64,000 nucleotides of DNA from JBCDAP01 sp038747915 (GTDB taxonomy: Bacteria > Planctomycetota > Phycisphaerae > Phycisphaerales > UBA1924), in contig JBCDJJ010000010.1 in assembly GCA_038747915.1 (NCBI GenBank), positions 1 through 64,000 of the forward strand, in the 5' to 3' direction. A model generated the notes under the pieces. It did not search any database, was not told the origin of the DNA, and saw only the letters and a program-made list of their open reading frames with translations. Below are positions 16,978-26,448 of this stretch, in pieces (the stretch's first letter is position 1; each line of letters opens with the position of its first letter). Both the position numbers and the translations under genes were made by a program.

Positions 16978-18084
16978 ATGCCCACCGGTCGAATCAATAC
17001 CAACTCGCCTCTGCACCGCAAGGCCCGCCGCGAGGGTTCTGCTGTCGCGATCGAGCCGAAGCGGGCCACCCGCGCACGTGCGCGTCGCAACCTTTCGGCT
17101 GCCGAACAGGCCATCCTGCGCGATCTGCTCGAACGCGAGCAGGACTTCATCGATAGCGAGGAGTTCTACAAGCCCGACGCCGAGCAGCGGATCTATGTCG
17201 ATGTCCCGGATGTCCGCAAGCCCGACGCCTCGTGGTACCACCCTGTGATGGATGACCTGGGGTCGACGCGGCTTCGCACGCCGAAGTCGAGCGAGCAGGT
17301 GATTCTCACCGCGGCCGAAGAGCGGATTCTGTTCTTGCAGTTCAACTACGCGCGTCACCGCATCAGGGAAATCCAGAAGCTGGTCGCCGAGCGTCCGGAC
17401 CGCAAGCCCACACACGAGCAGGCCGAGGAGATGCTGAGCTGGTACAAGCTCAGCCGGCAGCTGCGCGAGCAGATCGCCGAGACCAATCTCGCTCTTGTTC
17501 TGGCGATGGCGAAGCGGACCCGGATGAGCGAGGTCGACTTCGCCGATCTGGTTTCCGAGGGCAACATGGCCCTGCTCCGCGCGATCGACAAGTTCGATTG
17601 CGGCCGCGGGTTCAAGTTCTCGACCTACGCCTGCCGTGCGATCCTCAAGGCGTTTAGCCGCCAGGGCATGAAGCTGAGCAAGTACCGCCAGCGCTTCCCC
17701 ACTGACTTTGACCCTGCCCTCGAGAAGTCCGACTTCCTTGAGACCAAGCGGGAAGAGCAGGTGTCCGACGCGGCCAGCGAGGTCAAGCGGATCGTCATCG
17801 AGAACCAGTGTGAGCTCTCGGACATCGAGCGGACCGTGATCGAGCACCGCTTCCGCCTGCTCGAGCCCGAGACCGATGAAAAGCCCATGACTCTCGAGCA
17901 GGTTGGGCAGATCATCGGGGTCACCAAGGAGCGGGTCCGCCAGATCCAGAACAAGGCGCTGGAGAAGATTCGGACCGAGCTCGAGGCGAGCTACCTCGGT
18001 ACGCGTGCTGAGCAGGACGAGCACCGAGCGGCTCGGCTCGCCGACGGGCCATTCGCCGATCGTTCGCTCGCTGGCGTGAACTGA
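16978..18084 (+). CDS. Sigma-70 family RNA polymerase sigma factor
   Basis: A 368-residue factor. A basic N-terminus leads to a region 1.2-like segment (TAAEERILFLQFNYARHRIREI). Region 2 follows (NLALVLAMAKRTRMSEVDFADLV, SEGNMALLRAIDKFDCGRG, FKFSTYACRAILKAFSRQG; about 165-225), then a short region 3, and region 4 with the helix-turn-helix MTLEQVGQIIGVTKERVRQI (about 302-325). 'RGFKFSTYACRAI' replaces the usual RGxKFSTYAxWWIRQ, so promoter melting residues differ from housekeeping RpoD. The ATG has no clear Shine-Dalgarno. A strong terminator follows. It is probably a group 2/3 factor; its regulon is unknown. Confidence 0.88.
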   Translation: MPTGRINTNSPLHRKARREGSAVAIEPKRATRARARRNLSAAEQAILRDLLEREQDFIDSEEFYKPDAEQRIYVDVPDVRKPDASWYHPVMDDLGSTRLRTPKSSEQVILTAAEERILFLQFNYARHRIREIQKLVAERPDRKPTHEQAEEMLSWYKLSRQLREQIAETNLALVLAMAKRTRMSEVDFADLVSEGNMALLRAIDKFDCGRGFKFSTYACRAILKAFSRQGMKLSKYRQRFPTDFDPALEKSDFLETKREEQVSDAASEVKRIVIENQCELSDIERTVIEHRFRLLEPETDEKPMTLEQVGQIIGVTKERVRQIQNKALEKIRTELEASYLGTRAEQDEHRAARLADGPFADRSLAGVN

Positions 18085-18130
18085 TCATCAACATATTTTC
18101 TGAGACTAACCACACATCATCTCTCTCCTG

Positions 18131-18165
18131 CAGCCGCCCAGCCCCACGCTGGGCGGCTGTTCTTT
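18131..18165 (+). terminator. Rho-independent terminator of the sigma factor gene
   Basis: CAGCCGCCCAG, loop CCCCACG, then CTGGGCGGCTG forms an 11-bp perfect stem followed by TTCTTTT. It stands 47 bases after the stop of the sigma factor gene. Confidence 0.9.
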
Positions 18166-18222
18166 TGATGCTTCGTGCTCGTGCCTCGTTCTTCTGTCGG
18201 TGAGATGCCAGATCAGCGCACG

Positions 18223-18254
18223 AAAAAGGGCGTGGACATACGCGGTCCACGCCC
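18223..18254 (-). terminator. Rho-independent terminator of the FG-GAP/dockerin gene
   Basis: On the minus strand GGGCGTGGAC, loop CGCGTAT and GTCCACGCCC form a perfect 10-bp stem followed by TTTTT. It lies only 33 bases past the end of the +2-frame Cys-rich tail (18287), but 155 bases past the stop of the main frame (18409). The transcript therefore includes the tail. Confidence 0.9.
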
Positions 18255-18286
18255 CGAAGGATCACGTTCTGGTGATCAGGCGACGT

Positions 18287-18412
18287 TCAGTCGCACGGAT
18301 TCGGCTCGCACAACGTGCCGAACCCTTGGTATTGACCGAAACCTGCGACACAAACAGCTTGCGTCTGCTGGGTGCAGACACCGGTGCCGTCACAACACGC
18401 TCCGGTCGTCAC
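18287..18412 (-). pseudogene. Out-of-frame Cys-rich C-terminal motif of the dockerin protein
   Basis: In the +2 frame relative to the upstream gene, 41 codons read TTGACCDGTGVCTQQTQAVC followed by VAGFGQYQGFGTLCEPNPCD and a stop. This is the 'GACC..GxC....AxC...G.Y.G.GTxCxxxxC' module that planctomycete secreted proteins carry, usually in frame. A GTG at 18410-18412 overlaps the main stop (GTGA), so a tiny separate protein is possible. A frameshift that cut off the last domain, a programmed frameshift or an assembly error are alternatives. It lies before the shared terminator, and its cysteine spacing is intact. Confidence 0.6.
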
Positions 18413-21114
18413 TCGTTTCCCTGCAAGTCCTCCAGGTTGGACAGGAGACCGCAGCTCGAGTCATACGCCGGTTCACCGGCCTGCGATCCGAAGCCGACCA
18501 GAGTCGCGAGGAAGTCATTGGCGTCGACATCGAAGTCGCCGTCGCTGTCGGTGCATCCAACATTGGTGATGAAGGGGCAGTCGGTGGATGCGATGATGCG
18601 GTCACCGTCGTTCGACGCGAGCAGCGGCACATCGGGGCACGGCTCGAAGAAGTCGTCAGCGGTGCCGAGCGTGTCATCCGCCCCATCGTTGATACGGAGC
18701 ACCTGAACGGGCGGGGCCACGAAGTTGAAGAAGCCGTCGGCATCCGGAGGTGTCTGGGCGATGGACTGGACCGGACCATCGGGCTGACCCTCGCTGTCAA
18801 GATCGAGCACGCCAAAGACGCCCGGGCAATCGGGGAAGGAGACGATGCCGGTCGACGAGTTCGCCAGATCGAGGACGCCGGTGAGGCTCGTGTTGGTGGT
18901 CCAGAGACACGAGTCGCCACCGGTTGACTGCACGACGTATGGGAAGCTGTCGTAGTTCGCGGGCAAAGTGATAACGCCGTCGTTGTCGAAGTCGGTGAGC
19001 GGGCTGTACGACGCCGACTCGGCGGTTTCACCCGACGCGGGGAGAGTGACCTGGGCAGCGAGCGCCTCGCACTCGAAGAAGCCTTCGCTCGAGTCGAAGG
19101 CGAGCACACCCTCGTCCACCGAGAACTGCTCGTCCGAGCACACCCCGCCGTTCGGCATGGTGACCTGCGTGACCTCGCTACCGCCGCCGAGGGACGTGAT
19201 GCACGGCGCGTTGGCCTGGAGATCGACGGACACCTCAAAGCCGATGACGTTCCCGTCGTCGAGGACCTCGCTCACGAGGAAAGTGAAGTCGTCGGTGGTG
19301 CACGGCGTCACCGAACCGTTGACGAGACTGAGGTCGGTGATGTTGACAGCGTCGTTGTTCGTCACGCCGGTGGTGCCGAGCGCAACGACGTTGACGTCGA
19401 TGCTCGCCTGCTCGGTGCCGGCCAGGTCGTCGACGATGAGGGTGTAGGTGCCTTCATCGGTGGGGAGCACGCCGCCCATACCCACGGGTGTATAGGTAAG
19501 TTCACCGGTCATCGAATCAATGTTGAACTCGGGGATGGTCGAGAGGTCGATGCCGTTGCCGGGCAGCGTCGCACCACCGGGCAGGTTGGGCTGGTAGAAC
19601 CAGTCGAAGCTGGTGTCGCCCTGATCGCTGACGAGCGTGGGTGTGATGGAGAAGTTGGCGTCACCCTCCATCACCTCGAGCGTCGTGGCGAGCGTCACGT
19701 CGAACGGCGGCGGGGGCACGAATGTGCAGGCACTGAAGGCGCCGACGCCTCCAGCATCCGAGTCCAGGCCGGGCACGCCGGACACGAGGACATCGTTCAC
19801 CGCAGCGAGGGTGAAACCAACCTCATCGTTCACGCCGCCCGTGCCGAACGGCAGTGCCTGGGTGAAGCCCGAACCGTTGACCGGCATCTCGAATGGGAAG
19901 ATGGTGACGTCGGGATCGATGCACTGGGGCGCACCGATGAAGAAGAAGCCGTCGCCGCCACCGACCGAGTGACCGAACTCGTCGTTGCCGCTCAGGAACA
20001 CACCTGGGCTCGTCTCGCCGCGGAGCGTCTCGACGAACTCAAAGGTGTTGGTGTTGGCGTTGAACTCGTACACGTGCGCCTGGCCGGAGGTGTTCTCCGC
20101 GGGCGCCCCGATGGCGACGTACGGCTCGACCTCTCCAATGGTGCCGATGGCGGTGCCGAAGGCACCCGCGGCTTCGGGGGTGGTCAGACCCGCCACGTTG
20201 AACGACTGTGTCGGCGACTCGGGGTACTGGCCAAGGCCGATGCTCGGGTAGGCGTAGACATCACCGGCATTGACGATCGAACCATTGCCGACATCGGCCA
20301 CATCCTGCGACGGGTTGCCCACGAAGAGCCAGTCGCCGCCCGGCGAGAAGTGCAGCACCGAGCCGAAGCCGCTGTCATCGATCGCGGGGTCGCCGGGGAT
20401 GGTGCTCGGGGCGAAGATCGTGTCGGTCAGAACGACATCGTAAATCAGTTCGCCGCTCTCACCATCGACGACACCGGTATCGGTGATGGTGTAGATGTAG
20501 ACCACACCCGAACCGACGGGGCCACCACCGGCCGAACCGACCGCGAGCAGGTTCCCACCATTGGTCGCGATCGCGGTGCCGTACTGATCGAAATCATCGA
20601 CGCCCTCCGGGTTCCCCGGCAGCGGCAGCGAGAAGCTCGGGCTGGGGCCCTGGAACGCGGTCACCGCACCGCTGTTGTTACCGACGGCATCCTCGCCCGG
20701 CGCACCGACGAAGATCAGTGCTGCGAAGTTCGTCTCGGCCGCGATCACGCCAACCGAGGTGCCAAAGAAGTCGTTCGCCGAGGGCGACGGGTTGGCCAGT
20801 TCGACGAAGGTCAGCTGCTGCAACGGCGACTCGCCGCTCGGCAACACCGTGAAGAATGTCGCCTCTCCGGTGTTGTTCGCGCCCTCATCGGCGAAGGGGG
20901 CGCCCGTGATACCAAAGAGGTTGTCGTTGAACGGGTTCGAGATGAGCGCGAGCGATTCGCCGTAGCGATCACCGGCCGGTGAACCGGTCGGCGTGAGCAG
21001 CCCGTCAGAGAGCAGCCCGCCTCCGTTGCAGGTCGCACCGAACTGGGCGTGGACAGATGAAACAACGAGCGCACCCGCGATCGCGAGCAGGCCCGAAGGC
21101 GTGAAACGAGACAT
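18409..21114 (-). CDS. Secreted FG-GAP-repeat protein with dockerin-like C-terminus
   Basis: A 901-residue exported protein. It has a signal peptide (MSRFTPSGLLAIAGALVVSSVHAQ), then several FG-GAP/integrin-like beta-propeller units with motifs such as 'GDRYGESLA', 'NDFFGTSVGVIA' and 'DQYGTAIATNGGNLLAVGS' (about residues 40-440). An Ig/cadherin-like stretch comes next (STIPEFNIDSMTGELTYTP), and the end is a calcium-loop dockerin-like sequence CTDSDGDFDVDANDFLATLVGFGS. The ATG at 21114 has AAGAAGGAG upstream. It is probably a surface or extracellular adhesive protein, and its partners are unknown. The dockerin type here does not imply a cellulosome. A Cys-rich module continues in another frame after the stop. 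Confidence 0.85.
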   Translation of the reverse strand: MSRFTPSGLLAIAGALVVSSVHAQFGATCNGGGLLSDGLLTPTGSPAGDRYGESLALISNPFNDNLFGITGAPFADEGANNTGEATFFTVLPSGESPLQQLTFVELANPSPSANDFFGTSVGVIAAETNFAALIFVGAPGEDAVGNNSGAVTAFQGPSPSFSLPLPGNPEGVDDFDQYGTAIATNGGNLLAVGSAGGGPVGSGVVYIYTITDTGVVDGESGELIYDVVLTDTIFAPSTIPGDPAIDDSGFGSVLHFSPGGDWLFVGNPSQDVADVGNGSIVNAGDVYAYPSIGLGQYPESPTQSFNVAGLTTPEAAGAFGTAIGTIGEVEPYVAIGAPAENTSGQAHVYEFNANTNTFEFVETLRGETSPGVFLSGNDEFGHSVGGGDGFFFIGAPQCIDPDVTIFPFEMPVNGSGFTQALPFGTGGVNDEVGFTLAAVNDVLVSGVPGLDSDAGGVGAFSACTFVPPPPFDVTLATTLEVMEGDANFSITPTLVSDQGDTSFDWFYQPNLPGGATLPGNGIDLSTIPEFNIDSMTGELTYTPVGMGGVLPTDEGTYTLIVDDLAGTEQASIDVNVVALGTTGVTNNDAVNITDLSLVNGSVTPCTTDDFTFLVSEVLDDGNVIGFEVSVDLQANAPCITSLGGGSEVTQVTMPNGGVCSDEQFSVDEGVLAFDSSEGFFECEALAAQVTLPASGETAESASYSPLTDFDNDGVITLPANYDSFPYVVQSTGGDSCLWTTNTSLTGVLDLANSSTGIVSFPDCPGVFGVLDLDSEGQPDGPVQSIAQTPPDADGFFNFVAPPVQVLRINDGADDTLGTADDFFEPCPDVPLLASNDGDRIIASTDCPFITNVGCTDSDGDFDVDANDFLATLVGFGSQAGEPAYDSSCGLLSNLEDLQGNE

Positions 21115-21269
21115 GGTGACTCCTTCTTGTGAACGCGCTCGAGCGAGCGGGCACGACCGATGGAACCGTGTTGGGGACGCGACGTCGCGATGCCGGACTC
21201 GTCGTGCCTCGAGCCGGACCGCCCCTCCTCGCTGAATTTGGCGGCTTCTCTAAAACAATCCGCCGTAGT

Positions 21270-21298
21270 GAGTTATGAAGCCTACGTTTGGATCTCAA
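21270..21298 (-). promoter_or_regulatory. Candidate promoter of the FG-GAP/dockerin gene
   Basis: On the minus strand TTGAGA (21293-21298) and TAACTC (21270-21275) are 17 bases apart in an AT-richer part of the 295-bp gap before the gene. The rest of the gap holds a weak TCACCC/GGGTGA stem (21363-21384) just after the RND pump gene and otherwise nothing I recognise. Confidence 0.35.
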
Positions 21299-21409
21299 CG
21301 CCACCAAATCGGGACGAGGCGGAAGCGGCAATTTTGACTTATCGGGCGCAAAGACTGCCGTGTCACCCCCCACTGCGTGGGTGATGAGTGTGGTTCTCGG
21401 ATCAAAAGT

Positions 21410-24400
21410 TCAAGCTGTGGCGCCGGCTGCGCCTGGCTCGTACTGAGAGGGCGGCTCGATCGTGCCCGCCGGCCGCCCTTCTTCCGCGGGCCACTGCCCT
21501 GTCCAGAGCAGCACCGCGACCGCGCGCAGGTCGCGACCGATCACGAGCAGGCAGGGCAGCACGATCAGAATGATCACCGTGGCGCTGAGCAGCCCGAAGC
21601 TGATGGTGATCGCCATCGGGATCAGGAACCGGGCCTGGAACGAACGCTCGAGCATGAGCGGCAGGAGGCCGAGCACAGTGGTGACGGTCGTGAGGAGGAT
21701 AGCGCGGAGTCGGGCTCGCCCGGTCTCGAGGGCGGCATCGAGGACGGAGGATCCTGCGGCGCGACGCGCGTTGTAGAACTCCATGAAGATGAGGGAGTCG
21801 TTGACGACCACGCCGGTGAGCGCGACGAATCCGATGACCGAGAGGAACGTGAGCTCGAAGCCCATGATCGCGTGCCCCCAGATCGCGCCGACGGTGGCGA
21901 AGGGGATCGCGGTCATGACGACCACCGGCTGAAGGAACGAACCGAAGAGCCACGCGAGTGTGACGTAGATCAGCCCCACCGCTGCCGCGAGCCCGAGGGG
22001 CAGTGTGGCGAAGCTCTCGGCCATCTCCTGCTGCTCACCGCGTTCGAGCACGCGTACGCCGGGCAGCTCGCGCTCGAGGTGGCGGAGCGCGGGGCGGAGA
22101 TCGTTGACGATGTTGACCGACGATGTGACCTGCTCGTCGATGTCGGCGGTGATCGTGATGATCCGGTCGCCGTCGAGTCGGCGGAGCGTGGCGTAGCCCT
22201 CGCCCTCGGTGATGCGCGCCACCTCGGCCAGCGGCACCGCATCGCCCGCTGGCGTGAAGACCCGCTGCCGCTCGATCGCAGCGAGCGACCGCCGCGCGGG
22301 CTCGTGCAGGATCACGCGGACATCGACGTCCTCGCGGTCGCCCGCGAAGGTGTGCGCCTCGAGGCCGAATACCCATCCGCGCACCTGGCGGGCGACATCC
22401 GCGGTCGTCAGGCCGAGTTCCCGCGCATCATCGCGGAGCTCGAACCGCAGCTCGCGGCGGCCGGCCTCGTTGTCGTCGCTGATGGTGAGCACGCCGTCGA
22501 ACCGGGCGAGTTCTTCGGTGATGCGGCGCGCACCGGCTTCGAGCGACTCCTGATCGTCGCCGACCACGGCAAGGGTGATGTCGGCGCCTTCCGGCCCGCC
22601 CGAGATCTCGGTGACCGAGACACTCTCCACCCCGGGTATGGTGCCGGCGATGCGCTGGATCTCGTTTTTGATCTCGCCACTCGGCCGGCCACCCGTGTCC
22701 TGGCGATTCTCAACCGGTTCGAGCTCGAGGATCATCTGCGCCACGTGCGGCTCGTTGGTGCCGCTCGTGCCATCGAGCGTGCCGCTCGATCCCACCGACG
22801 CGAACGCAGCCGAGATCTCGGGGAACTGCGCCGGGTCGACGATCGCACGTTCGATGATCTGGATCGCTGCATCCGTCTGAGCGATCGCTGTGCCGACCGG
22901 CATCCGCAGGTCGACACTCATCGTCTCGGCATCGGCGCTCGGGAAGAACACGAAGGGCACACGGTTGCCCGCCACCATGCCGACACTGATCATGACCGCC
23001 GCGATCGCTCCAGCGAGCGCAACATACCGGTGGCCGAGACACCACTCGAGCACCTTCGCGTAGGCGGGCACCAGCCGCTTCCGAAGCAGACTCTCGCGGA
23101 TGCGCTCAAGGGCAGCGCCGACCCTGCCCGCGATCCCGACGCCTCTGCCGCGCGCGCGGCTGCGGTCCGCGGCGCTCAGACTGTGGCCCATGTGGCTCGG
23201 CAAGATGAACAGGCATTCGATGAGGGACACGCCGAGCGAGACCGCCACGACGAACGGGAGCGCACGCATCAAGTCGCCGAACGTGCCCGCGATCAACGCG
23301 AGCGGCAAGAACGCGCAGATGGTCGTCAGCACCGTCGAGACGACCGGCCAGCCCACCTCCGCGGTGCCTCGCTCGGCGGCCTCGAACGAGTCTTCACCCT
23401 CTTCGTGGCGCCTCGTGATGTTCTCCGCCACCACGATCGCATCGTCGACCAGCAGCCCGAGCACGATGATCAGACCGAACATCGTGAGCAGGTTGAGTGT
23501 GATGCCGACGAAGCGCATCGCTGCCAGCGTGCCGAGGATGCTCACAACCAGCCCCGCGGCGACCCAGAACGCCACGCGGAAATTGAGCAACAACATGAGC
23601 GTGCCGAGGACCAGCACGAGCCCCATCGCGGCGTTCCGCGAGAGCAGATTCAGTCGACCGGTGATGAAGCGTGCGAGGTCCGTCGTGGTCGCCACCGCGC
23701 CCGGCGGCGGTGGCCTCGACCACCCGAGCTGCCACGCCCGCTCACGCTCGTTGATGGGGTTCGCGAGCACCGCGCTCTCCGCGGCCTGCCCCGCTGCCTC
23801 TGGCGAGGGGAGATCATCGACGGGCAGTCCAGCGGCGTTGGCCTCATCGATGACCCGCTGCGCCTCGCGCTCCGCCGACGACCGTGCGCGCGCGGCGCGT
23901 TGGTCTCGCATCGAGAGAAAGAACTGATCCGCAAGGCCCGACTCGAACGGCTCGCGGTTGAGCCCAGCGGCGTACGCCTTGATGAGCGCCGCCATCGCCA
24001 CCGCGTCTTCCTCGCCCACCTTGTAGACCGTGAGTGAGACCGCGGGCTCACCATTCAACCGGCTCATCAGATCCACATCGGCGAAGCCCTCGGTGACTCG
24101 AGCGATGTCGCCGAGCGTCACGAGCCCACCGCCCGAGCCCGCGCGCACCACGATGTCTCGGATGAGCTCCGAACGCTCCTCGACCCCGAGCGTGCGCACC
24201 GCGACATCGCCCGTCGCGCTCGTGACAGCACCGCCGGGCAGCTCGATCATTGCTGAGGCGACCAGTTGCTCGACTTCCGTGAGAGAGAGATCGTGCTCGA
24301 TGAGCTTTGCCGGATCGACCTCCACGGTGATCTCGTCCGCCCGCACGCCCGACAGCACCACGTCGCCCATGCCGCGCAGCGATCGCAGGTCATCCCGCAT

Positions 24401-24877
24401 CGCACGGATAGCATCCTTCATCGTGCGCTCATCCGCGCCGCCGTAGAGCGTCACGTTGATCACCGGGAAGTTCGGCTCGAACACGGAAACCACGATCTCC
24501 TCGACCTCGTCGGGCAGGTCCTGGAGCGCATCCATCTCGCGTTTCACATCGAACACCGATCGGTCGATGTTCACACCCTCCTCGAACTCGATCATGATCG
24601 AGGCCGACCCCTCGCCGACGGTCGTGTTGATCTCTTTGACGTCGTCGACGTAATCCTCGATGCGATCTTCGATCTTGATCGCGAGCGCATCCTCGACCTC
24701 GTCCGGGCTCGCGCCGGGGTACGGCGCCGAGACGCGAACCAGCGTCGGATCGATCTCCGGGAAAAACTCACGCCTGAGACCGCTCCCGAAGATCACTCCA
24801 GCGCCGATGAGCGCGAACATCACCAGGTTCGCCACGACCGGGTTGCGGACACCGAATCGAGCGAGTCCTCGGATCAC
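21410..24877 (-). CDS. RND-family efflux permease (HAE1/AcrB-like)
   Basis: Inner-membrane proton-driven pump subunit of 1155 residues. It has the RND architecture: first helix (NPVVANLVMFALIGAGVIFG), porter domain with 'RREFFPEIDPTLVRVSAPYPGASPDEVED', helices 2-6 with the 'LGLLVDDAIVVAENITRRHEEG' motif carrying the proton-relay Asp pair, a second porter domain and helices 8-12 ('FVALTGVVVNDSLIFMEFYN', 'LTTVTTVLGLLPLMLERSFQ'). A GTG start at 24877 overlaps the adaptor stop (GTGA), so adaptor and pump are translationally coupled. No outer-membrane factor gene is adjacent. The substrate cannot be told from sequence; HAE1 pumps export lipophilic compounds. Confidence 0.93.
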   Translation of the reverse strand: MIRGLARFGVRNPVVANLVMFALIGAGVIFGSGLRREFFPEIDPTLVRVSAPYPGASPDEVEDALAIKIEDRIEDYVDDVKEINTTVGEGSASIMIEFEEGVNIDRSVFDVKREMDALQDLPDEVEEIVVSVFEPNFPVINVTLYGGADERTMKDAIRAMRDDLRSLRGMGDVVLSGVRADEITVEVDPAKLIEHDLSLTEVEQLVASAMIELPGGAVTSATGDVAVRTLGVEERSELIRDIVVRAGSGGGLVTLGDIARVTEGFADVDLMSRLNGEPAVSLTVYKVGEEDAVAMAALIKAYAAGLNREPFESGLADQFFLSMRDQRAARARSSAEREAQRVIDEANAAGLPVDDLPSPEAAGQAAESAVLANPINERERAWQLGWSRPPPPGAVATTTDLARFITGRLNLLSRNAAMGLVLVLGTLMLLLNFRVAFWVAAGLVVSILGTLAAMRFVGITLNLLTMFGLIIVLGLLVDDAIVVAENITRRHEEGEDSFEAAERGTAEVGWPVVSTVLTTICAFLPLALIAGTFGDLMRALPFVVAVSLGVSLIECLFILPSHMGHSLSAADRSRARGRGVGIAGRVGAALERIRESLLRKRLVPAYAKVLEWCLGHRYVALAGAIAAVMISVGMVAGNRVPFVFFPSADAETMSVDLRMPVGTAIAQTDAAIQIIERAIVDPAQFPEISAAFASVGSSGTLDGTSGTNEPHVAQMILELEPVENRQDTGGRPSGEIKNEIQRIAGTIPGVESVSVTEISGGPEGADITLAVVGDDQESLEAGARRITEELARFDGVLTISDDNEAGRRELRFELRDDARELGLTTADVARQVRGWVFGLEAHTFAGDREDVDVRVILHEPARRSLAAIERQRVFTPAGDAVPLAEVARITEGEGYATLRRLDGDRIITITADIDEQVTSSVNIVNDLRPALRHLERELPGVRVLERGEQQEMAESFATLPLGLAAAVGLIYVTLAWLFGSFLQPVVVMTAIPFATVGAIWGHAIMGFELTFLSVIGFVALTGVVVNDSLIFMEFYNARRAAGSSVLDAALETGRARLRAILLTTVTTVLGLLPLMLERSFQARFLIPMAITISFGLLSATVIILIVLPCLLVIGRDLRAVAVLLWTGQWPAEEGRPAGTIEPPSQYEPGAAGATA

Positions 24878-26286
24878 TGGGTGGCCCCCCCGGTGCCCTC
24901 GGAGCTGACCGAGTCGGCGGGCTCGCCCGTCGCGAGCGCCGGGCCGAAGGCCGCCGTGGCGTCCGTCGCGACGACACGCGTGTTCGTCAGCAACTCGTTC
25001 GGTGGGTTGGTCACCACACGCTCACCGCCGACCAGCCCCGCGGACACGACCAGCCACTGGTCCTCGACGGGGTGGAGCCAGTCGTACGCCGCCTCGATGG
25101 CGTACGCCGTCTCGATGGATCGCGACGTAGCGCGAGTGACGCCCGATTCATCGGTCTCTACGACGATCACCCGATCGGCGCGGACCGCGCCGCGCGGCAC
25201 GACCACGACGCGTGGCCGCTCTCGCGAACTCACATGGCCACGCACAAACTGTCCCGGCCGGATGACCGGCGACTCCGCCGGCTGCTCGACCTCTACGAAT
25301 ACAGCGAGCGTGCGCGTCAGCGGATCCGCCTGCGACGCCAGGCGAGCGACACGCCCGTCGACCGAACCTCCATCCGAAAGCTGAATCTCCACAACATCGC
25401 CCGGCCCGACCTCACCGATCGCCGAGGCCGGGAGCTGCACCGGCACTTCCACGAGGCTCAGGTCGACGATCCGAGCGACCTCCTGCCCGGCGCCGATGCG
25501 TTCGCCGAGATCGGCCTCGATCGTGTCGATCGAGCCATCGATGGGCGAGGTGATGCGTGTCCGCTCGACGTCCAGCTCCGCCCGCCGGAGGTCGGCGGCG
25601 AACCGCTCGACCTCGGCCTCGGCGCGCTCGCGGCGCGAGGGCATGAGTTCGATCTGCTCGCCGAGCTGCTCGACCGCTTGCTGCGCGGCGGCAAGCTCAC
25701 GCTCGAGCCGGTCGACCTCGATTAACGCGGCGCCCGAGCGGGCCACCGCGTCCTTGAGCTTGGCGACTTCGTCCTCGAGGAGCGTGGCCGACCGCTCGGC
25801 GAGGCGCTTCTGCGATTCGAGTGACTCGAGCTGGGCGTCGAGGCCGCGCAGATCGGCGCGTGCGCCGTCCAGCTGCGCTCGTGCGCGATCGGCGGTGTCG
25901 GTGAACTCGCGATCATCGAGGCGGACGATCAACTCACCGCGTTCGACCGCCGCCCCAGCTTCAATCCGGCCCGGCCGCTCGACCACGATCGCGGAGACCG
26001 ACGCGGTGAGCGTGGCCGACCGCATGGCCCGCGCGGTCCCGAAGCCCTCCCACACGCGCGGCGCGATCACCGGTTCGAGGGTGACCGTGGTGACGCTGAC
26101 CGTCGGCTCGCGAATCTCGGCCCGCGGCGCCTCGGGGGCCGTCGCCTGGAGGACGCCGAAGACACCCGCGCCGACGAACAGCAGGGCCGCGCACACCGCG
26201 ATGCGGCTGACGACCACGATGATGGTCCGGGCCCGCCCGCCCTTGGCGTTGGTCGGTGCGCTCTGCGACTTGGTTGGACTGCTCAC
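24874..26286 (-). CDS. RND efflux periplasmic adaptor (HlyD/MFP family)
   Basis: A 470-residue membrane-fusion protein joining the pump to an outer-membrane channel. It has an N-terminal membrane anchor (about 20-45, TIIVVVSRIAVCAALLFVGAGVFG), a lipoyl/barrel-sandwich segment (TASVSAIVVERPGRIEAGAAVERGELI with the partner half 'RTRITSPIDGSIDTIEADLG'), a long alpha-helical hairpin rich in Ala/Glu/Arg (about 130-240), then beta-barrel and membrane-proximal domains ('VIRPGQFVRGHVSS', 'VVVVPRGAVRADRVIVVE'). GTG start at 26286 with GAGGAG 8 bases upstream. First gene of the two-gene efflux unit. Confidence 0.9.
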   Translation of the reverse strand: MSSPTKSQSAPTNAKGGRARTIIVVVSRIAVCAALLFVGAGVFGVLQATAPEAPRAEIREPTVSVTTVTLEPVIAPRVWEGFGTARAMRSATLTASVSAIVVERPGRIEAGAAVERGELIVRLDDREFTDTADRARAQLDGARADLRGLDAQLESLESQKRLAERSATLLEDEVAKLKDAVARSGAALIEVDRLERELAAAQQAVEQLGEQIELMPSRRERAEAEVERFAADLRRAELDVERTRITSPIDGSIDTIEADLGERIGAGQEVARIVDLSLVEVPVQLPASAIGEVGPGDVVEIQLSDGGSVDGRVARLASQADPLTRTLAVFVEVEQPAESPVIRPGQFVRGHVSSRERPRVVVVPRGAVRADRVIVVETDESGVTRATSRSIETAYAIEAAYDWLHPVEDQWLVVSAGLVGGERVVTNPPNELLTNTRVVATDATAAFGPALATGEPADSVSSEGTGGATQ

Positions 26287-26448
26287 CGCGAACTCCTCGC
26301 GGTCTGGGAGCGACCGCGATCCAAGCCTAACGGTCGGGAGTGACCTGGTTGCTCGCCCGCAGAAGAATTCGGGAAAGCCCGAGGCACTTTTTGGGATGTG
26401 GTGCGGATCGGCGCACGGGCCGCGCCGCGGTCCTGGTCAGGACCTCGG

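Noticed and set aside
21377..24037. 886-codon open frame on the plus strand
   Set aside because: It lies antisense to the RND pump gene, is rich in Arg, His and Asp and lacks family motifs. It is a GC-rich shadow frame.
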